This document shows positions 60,347 to 64,000 of a stretch of DNA of 64,000 nt, in pieces. Below the pieces are notes generated by a model that saw only the letters and a program-made list of their open reading frames with translations, was not told where the DNA came from and ran no database searches. Source of the stretch: DLKC01 sp002478885 (lineage in GTDB: Bacteria; Bacteroidota; Bacteroidia; Chitinophagales; Chitinophagaceae); the NCBI GenBank assembly GCA_046329585.1, contig JAXLUI010000001.1, positions 2,666,001 to 2,730,000 on the forward strand, written 5' to 3'. The first letter of the stretch is position 1. Each line of letters opens with the position of its first letter. The position numbers and the translations under genes were made by a program.

Positions 60347-61552
60347 TTACCGGTGCTTCTTGTATTTGCCATATCTTTTTTTAGATGGGCGTTCCTGGCG
60401 GGGAACATATTGAGGTCCTTTGCCAAACTTTTCCGGCAGATCAGCTTTATCAACAGGATGGCCAAGCAGGCGCTCTATTCGCGCAAATTTTCCCTGTTCC
60501 GATTCACTTATGAAAGTAAATGCTGATCCTGTATTCGAGGCTCTTGCAGTTCTACCTATGCGATGTACATAATCTTCACCGTCGTGAGGTACATCGTAAT
60601 TAATAACAAGGTCAATGTCTTCTATGTCTATTCCACGGCTTAGAATATCTGTTGCCACCAATATTTTTAGCTTCCCATTTTTAAAGTCGAGTAAAACTCT
60701 TTCTCGCTGATCCTGTAGAAGATCGGAATGAATTTCTTCTACCGGTAATGCAGCACGTTTTAATTCCCTGGCAAGTTGTTTTACATTTTGCTTTTTAGAA
60801 CAAAATATAAGTACGCTTCCAAATTCTTTTTGTTGAAGAATTTCCTTTATTAAAGGGATTTTCTGAGGTTCGTAAACAACATAGGCAAGCTGAACGATCT
60901 TTTCCGGCGGTTTGGAAATCGCGATATTTATTTCAACCGGGTCTTTTAAAATAGTTCTTGCGAGCTCTCTTATTCTAAATGGCATGGTTGCAGAGAAAAG
61001 CAGGTTCTGTCTTTGCTTTGGCAAGTAAGAGATAATACGCATAATGTCGTCTTTGAAGCCCATATCAAGCATGCGATCTGCCTCATCCAAAACCAGGTAT
61101 TTTAACCCATCGAGTTTTACGTAGTTCATATTCAAATGCGCAATCATACGACCGGGGGTGCAAATAACCACATCAGCCCCAGTAGTGAGCGCTTTCTTTT
61201 CTATGGTAAAAAGAGCGCCGTCGCCACCGCCATAAACAGCAATGGAGCTTACCGAGGTAAAATAAGAGAGCCCTTCCATAGTTTGTGCAATTTGAATCGC
61301 AAGCTCACGGGTTGGCACTATAATCAGCGCATTTATATGATGCTCTTCATGATGAGAGGTAATAAGTTTGTGGATGAGCGGAAGCAGGAATGCAGCAGTT
61401 TTTCCTGTGCCGGTTTGGGCAGAAGCAATGATATCTTTGCCGGCGATAATAGGTGGTATGACTTGTTCCTGGACCTCGGTGGCATTTTCGTAACCCATGG
61501 CATCAATGCCTTCCAGTAAGCGTTCGTCAAGTCCAAATTCTTTAAATGTCAA
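60347..61552 (-). CDS. DEAD-box ATP-dependent RNA helicase
   Basis: A 401-residue RhlE-type RNA helicase. In order it has the Q-motif region FKEFGLDERLLEGI, Walker A AQTGTGKT (45-52), PTRELAIQ, TPGR, DEAD (156-159), SAT (187-189), the second RecA domain with FCSKKQNV, ATDILSRGIDI and HRIGRTAR (330-337), and a short basic tail (RPSKKRYGKYKKHR). It unwinds RNA in ribosome assembly or mRNA turnover. The start is taken as the TTG at 61552 (MTFKEFG). The open frame continuing upstream to 62125 runs through a repeat arm and the merC-like gene and is not credible. Confidence 0.92.
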   Translation of the reverse strand: MTFKEFGLDERLLEGIDAMGYENATEVQEQVIPPIIAGKDIIASAQTGTGKTAAFLLPLIHKLITSHHEEHHINALIIVPTRELAIQIAQTMEGLSYFTSVSSIAVYGGGDGALFTIEKKALTTGADVVICTPGRMIAHLNMNYVKLDGLKYLVLDEADRMLDMGFKDDIMRIISYLPKQRQNLLFSATMPFRIRELARTILKDPVEINIAISKPPEKIVQLAYVVYEPQKIPLIKEILQQKEFGSVLIFCSKKQNVKQLARELKRAALPVEEIHSDLLQDQRERVLLDFKNGKLKILVATDILSRGIDIEDIDLVINYDVPHDGEDYVHRIGRTARASNTGSAFTFISESEQGKFARIERLLGHPVDKADLPEKFGKGPQYVPRQERPSKKRYGKYKKHR

Positions 61553-61670
61553 AATGGTAAGTATTTTATATTGGTAAGCAATAAAGATAATGTTTGTGGT
61601 GCATACGGCTTTGTTTGATCGTGGATACTGACCCAAAAGTACCCGAAATCGTTTGCTGACCAGCGTTATT

Positions 61671-61731
61671 AAGTACAAGAGTGCGACGCAACAGGTGTTG
61701 AGCTGAATTCGAATGCCGGGCTCAAAATTAT
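61671..61731 (-). repeat. dispersed intergenic repeat, single arm (reverse)
   Basis: Core CAAGAGTGCGACGCAAC at 61676-61692 (TCGC subfamily) and box GAATGCCGGGCTCAAAATT at about 61711-61730. It lies between the merC-like stop and the helicase start, both on the minus strand. Confidence 0.85.
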
Positions 61732-61746
61732 TTTCCTGGTTACACG

Positions 61747-62142
61747 TTACTGATGATCGCAATTTTTGTCGTGCACATGGTCGGCAACCCGACTGAGCCG
61801 AAAATTTATGAAGTGAGCGCCGACTATCAGTAACACTGCCGGCACGAGGAATATTACCTGCTTTTCGTGCCACACCTGTTTGGCTGAAAGCAATACAAGG
61901 CCTATTAAAAAAAGAGTAAAGGGCACAATGTTGTGATGCTGATTTTTCCAGCCATGATAAAGCGACCAAACGCCGATGAGAGCTGTAAGTAAGATCATGA
62001 ACAATTCGAAAGCAAGGTTGTCTACTATGTTTATTCCAAACAATGGCAGGGATGAGATGATAAGTGGCAAAACCGCACAATGTATAGCACAAACCACTGA
62101 TGTGGCAATACCCAATGCGTCCCAATTAATATTCAGTTTCAT
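61747..62142 (-). CDS. MerC-like membrane protein
   Basis: A 131-residue protein with four membrane helices and the MerC signature ATSVVCAIHCAVLPL, where C18 and C22 in helix 1 are the metal-ligand pair. The C-terminal tail DHVHDKNCDHQ is rich in Asp, His and Cys. In mercury operons MerC imports Hg(II), but stand-alone MerC-like proteins in Bacteroidota lie next to Fur-family genes and may carry zinc or another metal. It is divergent from the SCO/Fur pair, with a shared 123-base control region containing a perfect palindrome on its promoter. Confidence 0.88.
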   Translation of the reverse strand: MKLNINWDALGIATSVVCAIHCAVLPLIISSLPLFGINIVDNLAFELFMILLTALIGVWSLYHGWKNQHHNIVPFTLFLIGLVLLSAKQVWHEKQVIFLVPAVLLIVGAHFINFRLSRVADHVHDKNCDHQ

Positions 62143-62155
62143 AATTACAGCACCG

Positions 62156-62186
62156 CAAAAATAATGTTTTGCAACAAAGTTGCAAA
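62156..62186 (-). promoter_or_regulatory. promoter of the merC-like gene
   Basis: On the minus strand TTTG (62183-62186), 19 bases, then TATTTTTG (62156-62163): an exact fit to the Bacteroidota form TTTG-N19-TAnnTTTG. Transcription would start about 8 bases before the ATG at 62142. Confidence 0.7.
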
Positions 62187-62187
62187 A
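62167..62187. promoter_or_regulatory. putative Fur-family operator palindrome
   Basis: TTTTGCAAC and GTTGCAAAA, separated by AAA, form a perfect 9-base inverted repeat. It covers the -33 box and most of the spacer of the merC-like promoter, so a bound repressor would block it. The Fur-family gene two genes away in the same divergent cluster is the natural candidate to bind it (inference). Confidence 0.65.
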
Positions 62188-62235
62188 TAAAAACCAAAGC
62201 GTTTAACCGCATGCGTTTACGGAATTGAAGTACTG

Positions 62236-62243
62236 TAACTTTG
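62236..62243 (+). promoter_or_regulatory. candidate -7 box of the SCO-fur-like operon
   Basis: TAACTTTG fits TAnnTTTG and lies 22 bases before the ATG at 62266. No good -33 TTTG is found. The palindrome at 62167-62187 is about 50 bases upstream. Confidence 0.5.
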
Positions 62244-62265
62244 CGTGTATTAAAACATTCTTGTA

Positions 62266-62916
62266 ATGAGTAAGCGGGTAATCGGGTATAGCATATTTTT
62301 CTTGCTGCTGACGGGTTTCTTTTTTCTTTTTGTTTTTTGGGGAACCGACAACTGGAAAGCAAAGTCACCCGTTGTTAGTTCTGTTAAACCATTCAATTTT
62401 CTTAACCAGGATGGAAAATATTTTACCGAGCGGGAAATGAAAGGAAAGGTGTGTGTTGTAAATTTCTTTTTTACAACATGCAAGGGCATTTGCCCGCGCA
62501 TGAATGGCAATATGCACAATATTTACAACGAGTTTAAAAACGTGCCCGACTTTATGATCGTATCGCACACTTGTGATCCTGAAAGAGATTCTGCAGCAAC
62601 TTTAAAAAGGTATGCTGACTCCTTAAACGTAGATGAACAAAAATGGGTTTTTCTCACGGGCCGCAAAGACAGTTTGTACCAGCAGGCACGGGTGAGCTAC
62701 CTGCTCGACGACCCGGGCAATAGTGTAAAAGATATAAAAGACCAATTTTTGCATACACAGTTCTTTGCGCTGATCGATAAAAATGGAAACATGCGCGGCG
62801 GCGTTTATGATGGCCTAAAACAGGAAGATCTCGACAAATTGCGTACCGACATTAAAACACTGCTGGAAGAAAAGGCAGGCAATACAGGTTTCTCAAACAA
62901 TTTATTCGGACAATAA
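62266..62916 (+). CDS. SCO1/SenC/PrrC-family protein
   Basis: A 216-residue thioredoxin-fold protein anchored by an N-terminal helix (residues 6-25). The copper-binding residues are C72 and C76 (TTCKGICP) and H163 (FLHTQFFALID). The family delivers copper to cytochrome c oxidase or acts as a thiol reductase on the periplasmic side. The gene is followed after nine bases by the Fur-family regulator gene on the same strand, and it is divergent from the merC-like gene. Together they look like a metal-handling cluster. Confidence 0.92.
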   Translation: MSKRVIGYSIFFLLLTGFFFLFVFWGTDNWKAKSPVVSSVKPFNFLNQDGKYFTEREMKGKVCVVNFFFTTCKGICPRMNGNMHNIYNEFKNVPDFMIVSHTCDPERDSAATLKRYADSLNVDEQKWVFLTGRKDSLYQQARVSYLLDDPGNSVKDIKDQFLHTQFFALIDKNGNMRGGVYDGLKQEDLDKLRTDIKTLLEEKAGNTGFSNNLFGQ

Positions 62917-62925
62917 AATTTTGCC

Positions 62926-63342
62926 ATGAATACCGATGTTTCCGAAATATTAAAACGAAACCAACTGAGCGTAACCGAAAGCCGGCGCAGAATTCTCGAT
63001 CTTTTTAAAAACAATAACGGTGCACTTGCACATGCCGATATAGAAAAACATACGGGCGAACAGTTTGACCGCGTAACCATTTACCGCACTTTGCAAACTT
63101 TTGTTGAAAAAGGTATTGTACACACCATACCAACAGCGGACAATTCCGTGTTATATGCATTGTGCAAAGACGATTGTGAACCCGGCCACCACCACGACAA
63201 CCACATTCATTTTATTTGCGACCAGTGTGGCACTACCTATTGCCTCGACCACTTAACTATTCCGCAGGTTTCGCTGCCGCATGGATTTAGAGAAACGCGA
63301 ACCGATCTTGTAGTAAGCGGTAAATGCGATAAATGCGCTTAG
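62926..63342 (+). CDS. Fur-family metal-dependent transcriptional regulator
   Basis: A 138-residue Fur-superfamily protein. The winged helix (LSVTESRRRILDLFKNN ... HTGEQFDRVTIYRTLQTFVEKGIV) is followed by a His-rich hinge (PGHHHDNHIHFIC) and two zinc-binding pairs, C98-C101 and C134-C137. The residues do not decide between Fur, Zur and PerR; the MerC-like neighbour and the histidine richness favour Zur (inference). It is co-transcribed with the SCO gene nine bases upstream. The perfect palindrome at 62167-62187 is the likely operator, which would give autoregulation of the cluster. Confidence 0.92.
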   Translation: MNTDVSEILKRNQLSVTESRRRILDLFKNNNGALAHADIEKHTGEQFDRVTIYRTLQTFVEKGIVHTIPTADNSVLYALCKDDCEPGHHHDNHIHFICDQCGTTYCLDHLTIPQVSLPHGFRETRTDLVVSGKCDKCA

Positions 63343-63350
63343 ATTTTTTT

Positions 63351-63405
63351 TGAGCCTGACTTAACTGCCCATGGCAACTTCGTTGCGTCGCACACTTCAG
63401 GGTTC
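63351..63405 (+). repeat. dispersed intergenic repeat, single arm (forward)
   Basis: Box GAGCCTGACTT at about 63352 and core GTTGCGTCGCACACTT at 63382-63397 (TCGC subfamily), followed by CAGGGTTC. It lies between the Fur-family gene and comB. Confidence 0.83.
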
Positions 63406-63437
63406 TTTTCATTAATGGGCTTATCAACCGCAGCCTG

Positions 63438-63445
63438 TATCTTTG
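63438..63445 (+). promoter_or_regulatory. candidate -7 box of comB
   Basis: TATCTTTG fits TAnnTTTG and lies 9 bases before the ATG at 63455. A -33 TTTG at normal spacing is not seen. Confidence 0.45.
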
Positions 63446-63454
63446 CGCCACTTT

Positions 63455-64000
63455 ATGAATACAAAGCCTTTTCTTCATACAATATTATCGCCGGGCTTAC
63501 TCAATCTTTACGATGTTGAGAACAGTATCGTAGTTATTATAGATGTTTTCAGGGCAACCTCAACTATTGCTACTGCCTTGTATAACGGAGCAACAAAAGT
63601 GGTACCTGTTGCAAGCGTTGAAGATTGCATAAGCATTGGCAAAAAAATGAACGCAATAACGGCCGGCGAAAGAGATGGAAAAATTATTCAGGGGTTGCAG
63701 CATGGCAATTCCCCGGCCGAGTATCCCAGGGAATTTATTAACGACAAAACGCTTGTGTTAACAACAACCAACGGAACCAAGCTGCTTCACATGGCGCTGG
63801 AGAGTGGCGCATCACAGGTAGTTACGGGTTCATTTCCCAACCTTTCAGCTATTTGTGCGCATTTAAACAAAACCAATAAAAATGTCATTCTGGGTTGCTC
63901 TGCATGGAAGAACCGTTTTAACCTCGAAGACACTTTATTTGCGGGTGCGGTGATAGCGCAAATACGAGATAATTTTACCATTCACTGCGACAGCAGCCTA
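63455..64000 (+). CDS. comB: 2-phosphosulfolactate phosphatase-like protein, 3' end outside window
   Basis: The first 182 residues of a ComB-family protein; the frame is open to the window edge. It starts MNTKPFLHTILSPGLL, with the family motifs VVIIDVFRATSTIATALYNGA, AGERDGKIIQGLQHGNSPAEY, TLVLTTTNGTKLLH and CSAWKNRFNLEDTLFAGAV. ComB hydrolyses 2-phosphosulfolactate to sulfolactate in coenzyme M synthesis. In bacteria without coenzyme M the family is widespread and its role may be in sulfonate metabolism, including sulfonolipid precursors in this phylum (inference). A promoter-like TATCTTTG lies just upstream. Confidence 0.9.
   Translation, partial: MNTKPFLHTILSPGLLNLYDVENSIVVIIDVFRATSTIATALYNGATKVVPVASVEDCISIGKKMNAITAGERDGKIIQGLQHGNSPAEYPREFINDKTLVLTTTNGTKLLHMALESGASQVVTGSFPNLSAICAHLNKTNKNVILGCSAWKNRFNLEDTLFAGAVIAQIRDNFTIHCDSSL

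Noticed and set aside
61553..62125. N-terminal extension of the DEAD-box helicase
   Set aside because: It is a frame that happens to be open across a repeat arm and the merC-like gene; its sequence is cysteine- and histidine-rich noise and the helicase family starts at about 61552.
1975..63405. Dispersed repeats as integron attC sites
   Set aside because: The GTT at the core start recalls the attC GTTRRRY motif, but the next bases (GCGT or GTGT) break it, there is no RYYYAAC partner at the right spacing and no integrase gene.
1975..63405. Dispersed repeats as a CRISPR array
   Set aside because: Copies are separated by whole genes and occur in both orientations; there is no regular spacing and no cas gene.

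Overview
The window is chromosomal DNA of a Bacteroidota bacterium, most likely of the family Chitinophagaceae (inference). The evidence is a C-terminal type IX secretion sorting domain on the sugar dehydrogenase at 34232-35644, several promoters of the Bacteroidota form TAnnTTTG, many lipoproteins and secreted glycoside hydrolases, a GbsR/MarR-type regulator and a DUF885 peptidase. No tRNA, rRNA, CRISPR array, phage gene or transposase gene was seen.

Layout. 16-6166 holds a radical SAM/SPASM protein, a fatty-acid-hydroxylase-family membrane protein, a NadR-like NTPase, a NifU-like Fe-S scaffold, an ArsC-like pseudogene and a class C beta-lactamase-fold hydrolase. 6405-7224 is an ECF sigma factor with its zinc-finger anti-sigma partner. 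7400-9043 is only the N-terminal half of carbamoyl-phosphate synthase large subunit. 9150-15344 carries a sulfatase, small membrane proteins, an NAD-dependent epimerase, a GbsR regulator with two matching operator sites, and a lysine/alanine/proline histone-H1-like protein. 15491-29031 is a planctomycete-type block: two tandem DUF1549/DUF1553 cytochrome proteins, a DUF1501 protein, a GH36-like glycosidase, a secreted TIM-barrel isomerase and a DUF2231-cytochrome-LRR protein. 30176-36761 adds a glycosidase-like protein fused to a formylglycine-generating-enzyme-like domain, a GH18 chitinase, a PQQ-type sugar dehydrogenase and a GH16 glucanase. 37021-41012 is a many-PAS histidine kinase with a CheY-like partner. 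41212-57539 mixes secreted isomerase, penicillin acylase, esterase, acyl-CoA ligase, GH95-like and GH29 fucosidases, a luciferase-like monooxygenase and a DUF885 peptidase. 57886-63342 is metal-related: feoB, a DEAD-box helicase, a MerC-like protein, a SCO protein and a Fur-family regulator. The window ends inside comB.

The strongest unexplained signal is a family of dispersed intergenic repeats. I count 34 arms at 27 sites, none inside a credible gene. Each arm has a core of about 16 bases (GTTGCGTCGCACTCTT or GTTGTGTCACTCACTT) and a CCGGCT-type box about 25-45 bases outside it. Seven sites are paired, inverted, hairpin-forming elements of about 80-190 bp; the other 20 are single arms. Two core subfamilies exist with linked base changes. 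The arms separate nearly all transcription units, and two copies about 90% identical bracket the sugar dehydrogenase gene. Other leads are a perfect metal-regulator-like palindrome lying on the -33 box of the merC-like promoter, the half-length carB, the cysteine-less FGE-like fusion, a cysteine-rich/short-protein pair at 29143-29906, and a possible structured RNA after feoB.
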